NCBI GenBank assembly: GCA_033549345.1
Contig: JAWSUT010000006.1
Coordinates: 56,060 to 120,059, forward strand
From: JAWSUT01 sp033549345
GTDB taxonomy: Bacteria; Bacillota; Dethiobacteria; Dethiobacterales; Dethiobacteraceae
Direction of reading: 5' to 3'
DNA: 64,000 nt
Made by a program: the position numbers and the translations under genes. Positions within the stretch are counted from its first letter, which is position 1. Every line of letters begins with the position of its first letter. The notes below the pieces were generated by a model. That model saw only the letters and a list, made by a program, of their open reading frames with translations. It did no database searches and was not told the DNA's origin. Below, in pieces: positions 33,791 through 42,262 of this stretch.

Positions 33791-35719
33791 GTGACATATT
33801 CTAGAAGCGCATGTCCTTTGGACTGCTGGGATGCCTGTGGTTTTCAGGTTAAAAAAGACGGAGCTGACTTTATTGTCCGGGGCGACCCAAATCACCCGGT
33901 TACCCGGGGATTCCTTTGCCGGAAAGGACAGTCCTTTCTTATAGAGCGTGCTTTCTCTGCTGATAGAATACGTACTCCGCTTTTGAAAACAAAAAGCGGG
34001 CATACTCCCGTCAGCTGGGACGATGCCCTTGCACTGTTTGCAGAAAAAATTGAGGATACTGTCTCTACCTATGGTCCCAAAGCGATAGCCCACTACTATG
34101 ACAGCGGCGCAGGCGGGCTGCTAAAATCTCTGGAACATCGTTTCTTTAATCTCTTGGGAGGCGTCACAGAGCCCGTCGGCAGCCTTTGCTGGGCTGCCGG
34201 CCTGGCGGCTGTAAAAAACGATTTTGGCAGACCGTTATGCCATCACCCGCAGGACATCCTCAACAGTGATACGATTGTCATCTGGGGCCGCAACGTTACC
34301 GAAACCAATATCCATCTGCTTCCCTTTTTGCTGGAAGCGCAGAAGATGCAAAAAAAGCTGGTCGTCATTGACCCCAACCTGACCGAGATTGCAAAAAAAG
34401 CAGACCTCTATATCCAAATTGAGCCGGCAACTGACGGTTTTCTGGCGCTGGCCCTGATTAAAATTCTCATGGAAAAGAGTATCCCCGGTGACTTACTGGC
34501 AAGATGCAATAACTATGAGGATTTGTCCGTCATTGCCGGCCGGTATACATCGGAAGCACTGGCAGATATCACCGGCGTGTCCCGGGACAGACTGCATGAA
34601 CTGGCTTCACTGTTTTCCGCAGGCAAAACAACAATCTACCTGGGATATGGTATGCAGCGCTATTACAACTCCGGCAACAGCATCCGGGCCATCAACTCCC
34701 TGGCCTATCTGTCCGGTAATGTGGGGATAGCCGGAGGGGGCGTCAATTATGCCGATTCATTTGTTTCCGGCCTGATTAATAAAAATGCGCTCTTTCTGCA
34801 GCATACAGCAAAGCGCAGATACTTTCCCAAACCACGTTTTGCTGAGCACCTCCTGCAGGCCGCCGAACCGCCGGTCAAACTGCTCTATGTCTCCAGAGCC
34901 AATCCTGTGGTTACCCTGCCCAACACGGCCAGGACAATCCACGCATTTTCCGCAGTGAATTTTGTTGTCTGCAGCGACACTGTTCATACAGATACCACCC
35001 AAATGGCCGACCTGGTGCTGCCGGCCACCACCTGCTTTGAGGAGGAAGACGTAATTTTTACCTCCATGTGGCACCGGTATATTAACTACATTACACCGGT
35101 CATGGAGCCCCGCGGTGAGGCCCGGCCGGAATGGCAAGTGTTTACGGCTCTGGCCGAACAGCTGGGTCTGGATTTCCCCGCACGCACAGCCAGAGAATGG
35201 CTTGCCATTGCCCTGGAGCCGTTAAAAGAATTCTCCGTCGACCTGGATGGACTACAGCACAAATCTCTCTCCCCCACCCCGGAAACCGACATACCCTGGT
35301 CTGAGCTCATCTTTGACACAGCAAACGGCAAGTTCAATCTGCTCAATGAGGACATTCTGCTTTACCGGGAGAAAAACGAGTTTCCCTACCTGTTTATGAC
35401 ACCTCACCCCAAAGACGCCATCCACAGCCAGTTTCAGGACCGCCTGGACTTGGGAACGCTGCCGGTCATTTATATTAATCCGAAACTGGCTGAAAAAGAA
35501 AAAATCGCAACCGGCGATACCGTTGCCATCATCTCAGAGACCGGTCGACTCGAGGGAGAAATCTCCGTCGCAGACTGGGTGCATCGTAAAGTTCTTTTCA
35601 GTTATGAAGGCCGTCCCCTAAAATACGGCAACACTCAAAACATCATCACCGACGACGGCCTCACCGACATCGGCAACGGCACAACCATGTATCAAACCTA
35701 CTGCCGCATACAGAAATGA
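33791..35719 (+). CDS. Molybdopterin-dependent oxidoreductase (DMSO reductase family)
   Basis: The 642-residue catalytic subunit begins with a 4Fe-4S motif (CPLDCWDAC, fourth cysteine in FLCRKGQ), followed by molybdopterin-binding regions (IVIWGRNVTETN; VVIDPNLTEIAKKADLYIQIEPATDG; TTQMADLVLPATTCFEEEDV) and a C-terminal MGD-binding barrel (NPKLAEKEKIATGDTVAIIS). A cysteine in GSLCWAAG could ligate the metal. No signal peptide, electron-transfer or membrane subunit is adjacent, so it is probably cytoplasmic; the substrate is unknown. The GTG start follows GAGGTG by eight bases. Its stop lies inside a REP-like hairpin. Confidence 0.9.
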   Translation: MTYSRSACPLDCWDACGFQVKKDGADFIVRGDPNHPVTRGFLCRKGQSFLIERAFSADRIRTPLLKTKSGHTPVSWDDALALFAEKIEDTVSTYGPKAIAHYYDSGAGGLLKSLEHRFFNLLGGVTEPVGSLCWAAGLAAVKNDFGRPLCHHPQDILNSDTIVIWGRNVTETNIHLLPFLLEAQKMQKKLVVIDPNLTEIAKKADLYIQIEPATDGFLALALIKILMEKSIPGDLLARCNNYEDLSVIAGRYTSEALADITGVSRDRLHELASLFSAGKTTIYLGYGMQRYYNSGNSIRAINSLAYLSGNVGIAGGGVNYADSFVSGLINKNALFLQHTAKRRYFPKPRFAEHLLQAAEPPVKLLYVSRANPVVTLPNTARTIHAFSAVNFVVCSDTVHTDTTQMADLVLPATTCFEEEDVIFTSMWHRYINYITPVMEPRGEARPEWQVFTALAEQLGLDFPARTAREWLAIALEPLKEFSVDLDGLQHKSLSPTPETDIPWSELIFDTANGKFNLLNEDILLYREKNEFPYLFMTPHPKDAIHSQFQDRLDLGTLPVIYINPKLAEKEKIATGDTVAIISETGRLEGEISVADWVHRKVLFSYEGRPLKYGNTQNIITDDGLTDIGNGTTMYQTYCRIQK

Positions 35720-35750
35720 AGACGCGGGGACAGGTTCCGCGTCTTCATTT
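35714..35750 (+). repeat. REP-like hairpin on the oxidoreductase stop codon
   Basis: AAATGAAGACGCGG and its exact complement form a 14-bp stem around the loop GGACAGGTT. The oxidoreductase TGA is inside the left arm. It is the exact reverse complement of the element at 36237-36273. Confidence 0.93.
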
Positions 35751-35793
35751 CCAGTATAGATATTTTTCTTTTGCATAAAAACAAGTCCGCCTT

Positions 35794-36114
35794 TTACGAG
35801 ACATCTTTACGCCTGCCAAGCTGCCAGATACCTATAAGCATGCTGAGCATGCTTAGTGCCCAGAAAACGCCGGTCAGTCCCAATATGAGTGAGTTTTCTT
35901 CGGAAAGCATTGACCGCGGGACATCCGGCTTAAGTAAAACAGCCAGTTCAAAGAAACGGAACGTCACAATAAGCAGAACAAACTGCACAACAAACCAGAT
36001 TAATGTTTTGTCTTTATTCCTTAGCCAAAGCACTAGAATGACAACGAAGTTAAGAGCAATTACAGCAAAGAATCCCCCGTAGAGTAACATTGTCACCTCA
36101 GATTCCAAAGGCAC
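35794..36114 (-). CDS. Small membrane protein of unknown function
   Basis: The 106-residue protein has three hydrophobic segments (LLYGGFFAVIALNFVVILVLW; IWFVVQFVLLIVTF; LGLTGVFWALSMLSMLIGIW). A GTG start at 36114 follows AAAGGAGG by eight bases, which also gives an acidic N-terminus before the first helix. It is the only gene between two identical inverted hairpins (35714-35750 and 36237-36273). No family recognised. Confidence 0.72.
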   Translation of the reverse strand: MPLESEVTMLLYGGFFAVIALNFVVILVLWLRNKDKTLIWFVVQFVLLIVTFRFFELAVLLKPDVPRSMLSEENSLILGLTGVFWALSMLSMLIGIWQLGRRKDVS

Positions 36115-36236
36115 GCTAACCGCCTCCTTTTACGCATGTATTTGCTATTTAACTGTATTGGCAGAATTGCTCGGAATTCCTCTCCATAAAGTCTCGCAGA
36201 CCCCGGTAAGGTAAATACTGTATGAAGAAAGCTTAA

Positions 36237-36273
36237 AAATGAAGACGCGGAACCTGTCCCCGCGTCTTCATTT
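36237..36273 (-). repeat. REP-like hairpin at the GGDEF gene stop codon
   Basis: A perfect 14-bp stem identical in sequence but opposite in orientation to 35714-35750, with AACCTGTCC as loop. The right arm overlaps the GGDEF stop codon at 36272-36274. Confidence 0.93.
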
Positions 36274-37894
36274 AAGAGAACAAAGATTGCAAACTGACAG
36301 GGCCTTCTCCGGAGATATATGACCGGTTTCTTCCGGCTTGTTTGGCGCGGTAAAGGGCTTCGTCGGCAAGCCTGATTAACTCGTTCTTCTCTGCGGCATG
36401 CTGCGGGTAAACGGCTATACCGATACTCACAGTAATGCGAAGTTTTTCGCTGCCGGCCTTAAAAGATTTTTCTTCAACAATTCTGCGGATTTTTTCAGCC
36501 ACTGCCACTGTACCCTCCAGATTTGTCTCAGGTAGGATAACCAGAAACTCCTCCCCTCCGTAACGGATACAGATATCTATATCACGTACATTCTGACGAA
36601 TCAATTCAGCCAGGGCAACCAGGATTTCATCGCCGGGCAAGTGACCGAAAGTATCATTGATTTCTTTAAAGTTGTCTATGTCAATCATCAGCACACCCAA
36701 TGTGCGCCCGTACCGGTCGGCCCGCGGCAGTTCCCTGTCCATTTCCTGCCTGAGCATGCGCCGGTTGCCGCAGCCGGTCAATTCGTCGGTTACGGACAGC
36801 CTGGATATCTGTTCAAACAGAAAATAACGCTGCAAAGAAAGGGCCAGATGTTCGGAGATTTGCTCCAAAATTGGTAAGTCTGTCTCAGAATACTTATTCG
36901 GTTCTTTGGAATTTAAAATAAAAATCCCTGTAATTTCTCCGTTCACCCAGATTGGTATGCGAACAGCTGAACGGATCCCTTCTTTGAGAAGAATCTCATC
37001 CTCCCTGAAAAGCCTTTCTTGTTGTAGATCTTTTTCAAATTGTGGACGCTTATGGGTAAGTACCCATTCAGCGCTGGTATTTGCAGCGGGAATTTTTATT
37101 CCCCCAGGCAGTTTTGTTTCATGGGGTGTGGCGAGCAGGAACACACTTACCGTCTCTCCTTCATCTTCCATTAAAATTATTACACAGCGGTCATAATCAA
37201 TCAGCTCTTTAATTTTAGAGGCAAAGGACTGGTAAATTGAGGGAAAATCCAAACTGGAGCCGATGATTTTGGTAATTTCATTTATCACAGTCATGCGATG
37301 CTTTTCCAACAGCACCTGCTCATAAAGTCGTGCTTTTTCCACAGCCAGCCCCAGTGCGTGCCCAAAGCTTGTCATGAGTTTTACCTTCTCGCCATGGAAA
37401 CGAATATGGCGCCGGCTGCTTACCAGCAGTGTAGCAATCGGCTGCTCTCCGACAAAAAGTGGAATACACGCGGCGGACTTATAGCCGTGAGACTGGGCCG
37501 TCTGTAGAAACCGGGACCCTGCCTCCTCTGCGATATCTTCATGAAAAATGGCCTTTTTTTCGGTAACTGCCCTGGTGATGAGCCCCGGGGACCCTTCAAG
37601 CGGCATCACACTGATTTTGTTTTGAAACTCCTCTGGGAAGCCTTTTTGTACAGAGGCTACCATGGTATTCTTGGGCAAGTCAAGCAGATGCACCGCTCCC
37701 GAATCCATCTCTAAAAGCGCCAGCAAACCGTCAAGTGCGGACCTGAGCACATCAGCAATATCCAGGCTGCGGTTGGCCTCAAGGACAAGGTTATTAATCA
37801 CAGCCTGTTCGGATTTTCGGTTCAGATTCTGTTTAAATAATATTAGGACGAACAAAAGAGCTGAAGCTGCAAGCCATCCTAAAAAACCTGTCAT
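36272..37894 (-). CDS. GAF-GAF-GGDEF diguanylate cyclase
   Basis: The 540-residue protein has one N-terminal membrane helix (FLGWLAASALLFVLILF), two GAF-type sensory domains (about residues 35-190 and 205-360) and a C-terminal GGDEF domain. The cyclase active site is GGEEF (in IRYGGEEFLVIL), and an RxxD inhibitory site (RDID) lies the usual five residues before it. It should therefore be an active cyclic-di-GMP synthase subject to product inhibition. No phosphodiesterase is nearby. GGAGGCGG precedes the ATG. Its stop lies on a REP-like hairpin. Confidence 0.93.
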   Translation of the reverse strand: MTGFLGWLAASALLFVLILFKQNLNRKSEQAVINNLVLEANRSLDIADVLRSALDGLLALLEMDSGAVHLLDLPKNTMVASVQKGFPEEFQNKISVMPLEGSPGLITRAVTEKKAIFHEDIAEEAGSRFLQTAQSHGYKSAACIPLFVGEQPIATLLVSSRRHIRFHGEKVKLMTSFGHALGLAVEKARLYEQVLLEKHRMTVINEITKIIGSSLDFPSIYQSFASKIKELIDYDRCVIILMEDEGETVSVFLLATPHETKLPGGIKIPAANTSAEWVLTHKRPQFEKDLQQERLFREDEILLKEGIRSAVRIPIWVNGEITGIFILNSKEPNKYSETDLPILEQISEHLALSLQRYFLFEQISRLSVTDELTGCGNRRMLRQEMDRELPRADRYGRTLGVLMIDIDNFKEINDTFGHLPGDEILVALAELIRQNVRDIDICIRYGGEEFLVILPETNLEGTVAVAEKIRRIVEEKSFKAGSEKLRITVSIGIAVYPQHAAEKNELIRLADEALYRAKQAGRNRSYISGEGPVSLQSLFS

Positions 37895-37979
37895 TGCTGC
37901 CGCCTCCGAAACTTGAAAGTGTGTCTATCTTCGCCAAAAAAAGCCAAATTCCTGCATATTCGCAGGTATTTGGCTTAAC

Positions 37980-38543
37980 TTATCGGTACAGCTCCTGATA
38001 CCGCCCGTAAGCTTTTTTGACTTTATAGAGAAAAAGGCGTGTCTCAGAGAAAGGTATCTCGCTTCTGTCAGCGTATCGCCCTGACCAGATACCCTCATCC
38101 AGCCAGCGTTTAACCTGCCCCCTGCCTCCGTTGTACGAAGCAAGGACAACATCAAGGTTTGCAGAAAACTCCTCTGAAAGATTGGCAAGATACCAGGTAC
38201 CCAGTTTGATATTGACTTTTGGGTCCAGAAGCATTTCCTCCGTCAAGGTGTCTATGCCAACCTGTGGTGCAATCCATTCTGCCGTGGCCGGCATGAGCTG
38301 CATCAGGCCCAGTGCACCCCTGGGCGACACAGCATCGGGGTCGTACTTACTTTCCACGCGAATTACAGCGGCAACCAAAAGGGGGTCGACGCCATACTCC
38401 GCAGCATTTTCTTCAATAATCTCCCTATAGCTATAAGGATAAAGCAGGCGGCCCACCTGCGGTGTGCGCCAAAAAGCAAGCAAAAGTGTTGTCATTACCA
38501 AGGCAAATAATAATACGCGCACCCATTTTGTCATATCAGCCAT
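37980..38543 (-). CDS. Lytic transglycosylase (SLT family)
   Basis: The 187-residue protein has an N-terminal membrane anchor or uncleaved signal (VRVLLFALVMTTLLLAFW) and an SLT domain with the catalytic glutamate at residue 64 (VIRVESKYDPDAVS), then SPRGALGLMQLMPATA and ASYNGGRG. It cleaves peptidoglycan to anhydro-muropeptides. The gene overlaps coaE by 8 bp (ATGGCTGA), so it is translated by coupling. Specificity is unknown. Confidence 0.92.
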   Translation of the reverse strand: MADMTKWVRVLLFALVMTTLLLAFWRTPQVGRLLYPYSYREIIEENAAEYGVDPLLVAAVIRVESKYDPDAVSPRGALGLMQLMPATAEWIAPQVGIDTLTEEMLLDPKVNIKLGTWYLANLSEEFSANLDVVLASYNGGRGQVKRWLDEGIWSGRYADRSEIPFSETRLFLYKVKKAYGRYQELYR

Positions 38544-39144
38544 GCAAACACTCCTGTCTGAGAGTATGCCAAAGTTCAGTCACCTGAGCTTTCGTGTTAT
38601 CCGGGGCCTTGCTGTTGTCGATCACATAGTCTGCACGGGCGGCTTTTTCAGCCACAGGCATTTGTGCCAGTATACGTTGCCTCGCCTCATCTTCACTGAA
38701 ACCGTTACGTGCCATAAGTCGGGCAAGCTGCGTTTGTTCATCCGTAAACACGACGACGACGCAGTCCACATCCCGGTCAAACCCTGCCTCATAAAGTAGA
38801 GGCACTTCCACAAGAACAATGCATTCACCCTCACTTCGTGCCTGCTCCAGTTTCGCCTGGAGCAGTGTCCGGACAGGGGGGTGGGTCATTTTGTTCAGCG
38901 CATCCAGTTTTTTCGGGTCGGAAAATACGGCAGCTGCCAACCTCTGTCTGTCGAGCCTGCCGTCGGGGCCAATGATGCCTTCACCAAAGAAGTGAACAAT
39001 TGCCACATAAGCGGGTTCCCCCGGTTCAACGACCTGCCGGGCCAGCATATCGGTATCAATCCGGTATGCACCCAGTTCTGCAAACAGTTTGCCCACAGTT
39101 GATTTTCCCGTGGCTATCCCTCCTGTTAAACCTACAACCAGCAT
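38536..39144 (-). CDS. coaE: Dephospho-CoA kinase
   Basis: This 202-residue kinase phosphorylates the 3' hydroxyl of dephospho-CoA, the last step of CoA synthesis. The P-loop is GLTGGIATGKSTV at the N-terminus, followed by IDTDMLARQVVEPGEPAY, HPPVRTLL and a lid region (RLMARNGFSEDEARQRI). GGAGGTG precedes the ATG. It is the first gene of a pair with the lytic transglycosylase. Confidence 0.96.
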   Translation of the reverse strand: MLVVGLTGGIATGKSTVGKLFAELGAYRIDTDMLARQVVEPGEPAYVAIVHFFGEGIIGPDGRLDRQRLAAAVFSDPKKLDALNKMTHPPVRTLLQAKLEQARSEGECIVLVEVPLLYEAGFDRDVDCVVVVFTDEQTQLARLMARNGFSEDEARQRILAQMPVAEKAARADYVIDNSKAPDNTKAQVTELWHTLRQECLHG

Positions 39145-39202
39145 CAGCCCACCTCCTCTACCGTATTATTATACCAAATACCGCAGAACTTTCCTAAACA
39201 TT

Positions 39203-39230
39203 AAAAAAAAACCGCCCTGAAAAGGGCGGT
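39203..39230 (-). terminator. Intrinsic terminator of the fad operon
   Basis: ACCGCCCT and AGGGCGGT form an eight-pair stem with a GAAA/TTTC loop. On the minus strand, after the fadE stop, it is followed by eight or more T. Confidence 0.92.
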
Positions 39231-39253
39231 CAAGAGGAGGAGTATTATTGTGG

Positions 39254-41032
39254 TCATGCGATGACTGTATACTTGTTGGACTTGTATACAGCATCCGCAA
39301 TTTCACGCTTCATCTGATAGACATTGTCCTGTTCAAATCGTGTCAGCTTACGCAGCACCGAGAACAGTGTCCTCTTGGTGTCGCCTTCTTCCATGGCGGC
39401 AATCACTTCTTTGGCCCAGGCATCAAACTTAGGCACCAGTTCGTTGACATAGCAGGTGGTCATTTTCATGCTCAGAGCGGCTTTCTCTTCACCCTGGGCC
39501 GCCATGATTTTCTTAGCCCGCAAAAGAGAGCTTTCCGCAGCGAAGATTTCATCTACCATATCGGCCATTCTGGCCAAAATTTCCTGTTCACGCGCCAGTT
39601 TTTCCCCGAATTTCTGCGCGGCCGTACCGGAAATCAGCAGGAAGATCTTCTTAAAGTTTTCGATGGCCTGGGTTTCTTTGGCCAGAACTTCATCGGATTC
39701 TTCAGGCATAACCGGCATTAAAAGCTCTTCCTGGAGCTTCATGGCCGCCTGAATCAGGGGGATTTCCCCTTTTTGGGCTTTTTTAAGCAGCGTGGCGGGG
39801 ATAATCATCCGGTTAATTTCATTTGTTCCTTCGAAAATCCGGTTGATGCGGCTGTCGCGATAGATCCGCTCTACGGTGTATTCCTGGCTAAAACCGTACC
39901 CGCCATGAATCTGCACAGCTTCGTCGGCCACAAAGTCAAGAGCTTCCGAACCGTAGATTTTGGCAACAGAGCATTCTGTGGCATATTCCTGAATGCCTTC
40001 CGCTACTTTCTGGCCGGAATCTTCACTGTCCATATCCAGGTTTTCAACCAAAGACTGGATCAGGCCGCCGGTACGGTAGCAGATACTCTCTGTTACGTAT
40101 GTGCGAATATTCATATCGGCAATTTTGTTTTTAATTAACCCGAACTTGGCAATGGGCATATTGAACTGTTCCCGCTCCTGTGCGTACTTGGATGAAAGTT
40201 CAAGCGCCAGTTTGGCTGCACCGACACAACCCACACCCAGTTTAAAGCGGCCGATGTTTAGGATATTAAATGCTACCTGGTGGCCCTTTCCCACTTTCCA
40301 GAGCAGGTTTTCCACCGGAACCTTAGCATCTTCGAAAATGACTGTACAGGTGGATGAGCCTTTGATACCCATCTTGTGTTCTTCGGCACCGATGGAGACA
40401 CCCGGCGCGTCACGGTCGACGATAAACGCGGTAAAGTGTTCACCGTCCACTTTGGCATAGGTGACAATCACTTCAGCCCAGGAGGCGTTGGTAATAAACT
40501 GCTTGGAGCCGTTTAAGACATAGTATTTACCGTCTTCAGTGAGGACCGCCTTGGTCTTGGCGTTCATGGCATCTGAGCCCGCCCCCGCTTCTGTCAGCGC
40601 ATATGCGGCAATTTTCCTGCCTGTTGCCAGGTCGGGGAGATACTTTTTCTTTTGCTCTTCGTTACCGAAGAACAGAATGGGAAGTGTACCGATACCGGTA
40701 TGGGCGCCAAACGCCACAGACAGGGAACCGGCGCGTGACATCTGTTCGGCAATAATCAGGGAGCTGACTTTGTCGGCCTCAGCACCGCCGTATTTCTCAG
40801 GAATATCACTGCCCAGAAGGCCCAGCTGGCCCAGCTGGCGCATTAAATCAACAGCCACACCGTCTTCCATTTTTTCAATAGCGTCGGTGCGAGGTTCCAC
40901 TTTTTCCTTGATAAAACCGGCCACAGTGTCAGCAATCATTTTGTGCAGATCGTTAAAATCCTCCGGTGTAAACACATTCTGGGGGTCGGTCTCTGAAATC
41001 AGAAACGATCCGCCTTTGATTAAATCCGTCAT
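39254..41032 (-). CDS. fadE: Acyl-CoA dehydrogenase
   Basis: The 592-residue flavoprotein oxidises acyl-CoA to 2-enoyl-CoA. It has the acyl-CoA dehydrogenase signatures YALTEAGAGSDAMNAKT and the C-terminal QIHGGYGFSQEYTVERIYRDSRINRIFEGTNEI, plus a long extra helical domain of about 170 residues as in Bacillus FadE (YusJ). It is the last gene of fadN-fadA-fadE, starting 24 bp after fadA, with AAAGGAGGAG before the ATG. The electron acceptor, probably ETF, is not encoded in the window. Confidence 0.94.
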   Translation of the reverse strand: MTDLIKGGSFLISETDPQNVFTPEDFNDLHKMIADTVAGFIKEKVEPRTDAIEKMEDGVAVDLMRQLGQLGLLGSDIPEKYGGAEADKVSSLIIAEQMSRAGSLSVAFGAHTGIGTLPILFFGNEEQKKKYLPDLATGRKIAAYALTEAGAGSDAMNAKTKAVLTEDGKYYVLNGSKQFITNASWAEVIVTYAKVDGEHFTAFIVDRDAPGVSIGAEEHKMGIKGSSTCTVIFEDAKVPVENLLWKVGKGHQVAFNILNIGRFKLGVGCVGAAKLALELSSKYAQEREQFNMPIAKFGLIKNKIADMNIRTYVTESICYRTGGLIQSLVENLDMDSEDSGQKVAEGIQEYATECSVAKIYGSEALDFVADEAVQIHGGYGFSQEYTVERIYRDSRINRIFEGTNEINRMIIPATLLKKAQKGEIPLIQAAMKLQEELLMPVMPEESDEVLAKETQAIENFKKIFLLISGTAAQKFGEKLAREQEILARMADMVDEIFAAESSLLRAKKIMAAQGEEKAALSMKMTTCYVNELVPKFDAWAKEVIAAMEEGDTKRTLFSVLRKLTRFEQDNVYQMKREIADAVYKSNKYTVIA

Positions 41033-41055
41033 TTGTCTCTCCTCCTTTAGATAAT

Positions 41056-42231
41056 TTAGAGCATCTCAAACAAGCCGGCAGCACCCATGCCGCCGCCGAT
41101 GCACATCGTTACAACACCGTAACGCCCACCGCGACGCGCCAGTTCAGACAACAGAGTTACAGTCAGCTTTGAACCTGTACAGCCAAGCGGATGCCCAAGA
41201 GCAATAGCACCGCCGTTGACGTTCACTTTTTCCTGGTCCAGCTCCAGTGTGCGGATAACCGCCAGTGACTGTGCGGCAAACGCTTCATTGAGCTCGAAGA
41301 GATCCACGTCGTCTTTACTGACACCGGTGATTTTCAGCAGTTTGGGAATGGCTTCCACCGGGCCGATACCCATCACATCCGCTTCGACGCCGCTGACGGC
41401 GTAACCGCGGTAAACAGCAATCGGCTTTAGGCCAAGCTCTTCGGCTTTTTCCCGGGACATTAACAGCACAGCTGCTGCTCCGTCACTGGTCTGTGACGAG
41501 TTACCGGCAGTCACCGAACCGCCCTGCATGAACGCCGGCCGCAGCAAAGAGAGTTTTTCCGCCGTCGTTCCGGGACGAACACCGTCATCCATGGCGAATT
41601 CACCTTTTTCCACAACCACGCGGCCTTTTTCATTAAAGAATGTCTTTTTAACCGGAACCGGCACAATCTCGTCTGTAAACCTGCCTTCGGAGATGGCTGC
41701 TGCTGCGCGCCTATGGCTTTCCTCGGCAAATTTGTCCTGATCTTCACGACTGATGTTATACCGCTCGGCCACCCTTTCAGCGGTCATACCCATGTTCATA
41801 TAGGCCTGGGGATACTCTTTCATTAGCGTCGGGTTCGGCGCCATTTTATTGCCGCCCATCGGCACTGTACTCATGCTTTCAACACCGCCGGCTATGATGA
41901 CGTCGGCAAGTCCGGTCTGAATCTTGCCAGCAGCTAGCGCGATGCTTTCCAGTCCCGAAGAACAGAACCTGTTTACTGTCAGTCCCGATACTTCAGCGGG
42001 AAACTTCGCAATCTGGGCCGCAATCCGGGCAACGTTCATACCCTGTTCCCCTTCGGGAAACGCACAGCCAAGGATGACATCTTCCACATGTTTAGCCGGC
42101 AGGTCAGCCCGCTTCAACACTTCCTGTAACACCAACGCTGCCAGGTCATCGGGCCGGGTGTCTCTTAGCCCGCCGCGTTTTGCTTTTCCCACCGGCGTGC
42201 GGACAGCAGCCACAATTACCGCTTCTCTCAT
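41056..42231 (-). CDS. fadA: Acetyl-CoA acyltransferase (3-ketoacyl-CoA thiolase)
   Basis: The 391-residue thiolase cleaves 3-ketoacyl-CoA to acetyl-CoA and a shortened acyl-CoA. The nucleophilic cysteine is in VNRFCSSGLESI, the histidine in NGGAIALGHPLGCTGSK and the second cysteine in VTMCIGGGMGAAG. Between fadN and fadE it mirrors the yusLKJ operon of Bacillus, supporting a long-chain beta-oxidation role. ACAGGAGGG precedes the ATG. Confidence 0.94.
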   Translation of the reverse strand: MREAVIVAAVRTPVGKAKRGGLRDTRPDDLAALVLQEVLKRADLPAKHVEDVILGCAFPEGEQGMNVARIAAQIAKFPAEVSGLTVNRFCSSGLESIALAAGKIQTGLADVIIAGGVESMSTVPMGGNKMAPNPTLMKEYPQAYMNMGMTAERVAERYNISREDQDKFAEESHRRAAAAISEGRFTDEIVPVPVKKTFFNEKGRVVVEKGEFAMDDGVRPGTTAEKLSLLRPAFMQGGSVTAGNSSQTSDGAAAVLLMSREKAEELGLKPIAVYRGYAVSGVEADVMGIGPVEAIPKLLKITGVSKDDVDLFELNEAFAAQSLAVIRTLELDQEKVNVNGGAIALGHPLGCTGSKLTVTLLSELARRGGRYGVVTMCIGGGMGAAGLFEML

Positions 42232-42262
42232 CCCAATCCCTCCTGTCTTAAAAGATTTTTCT

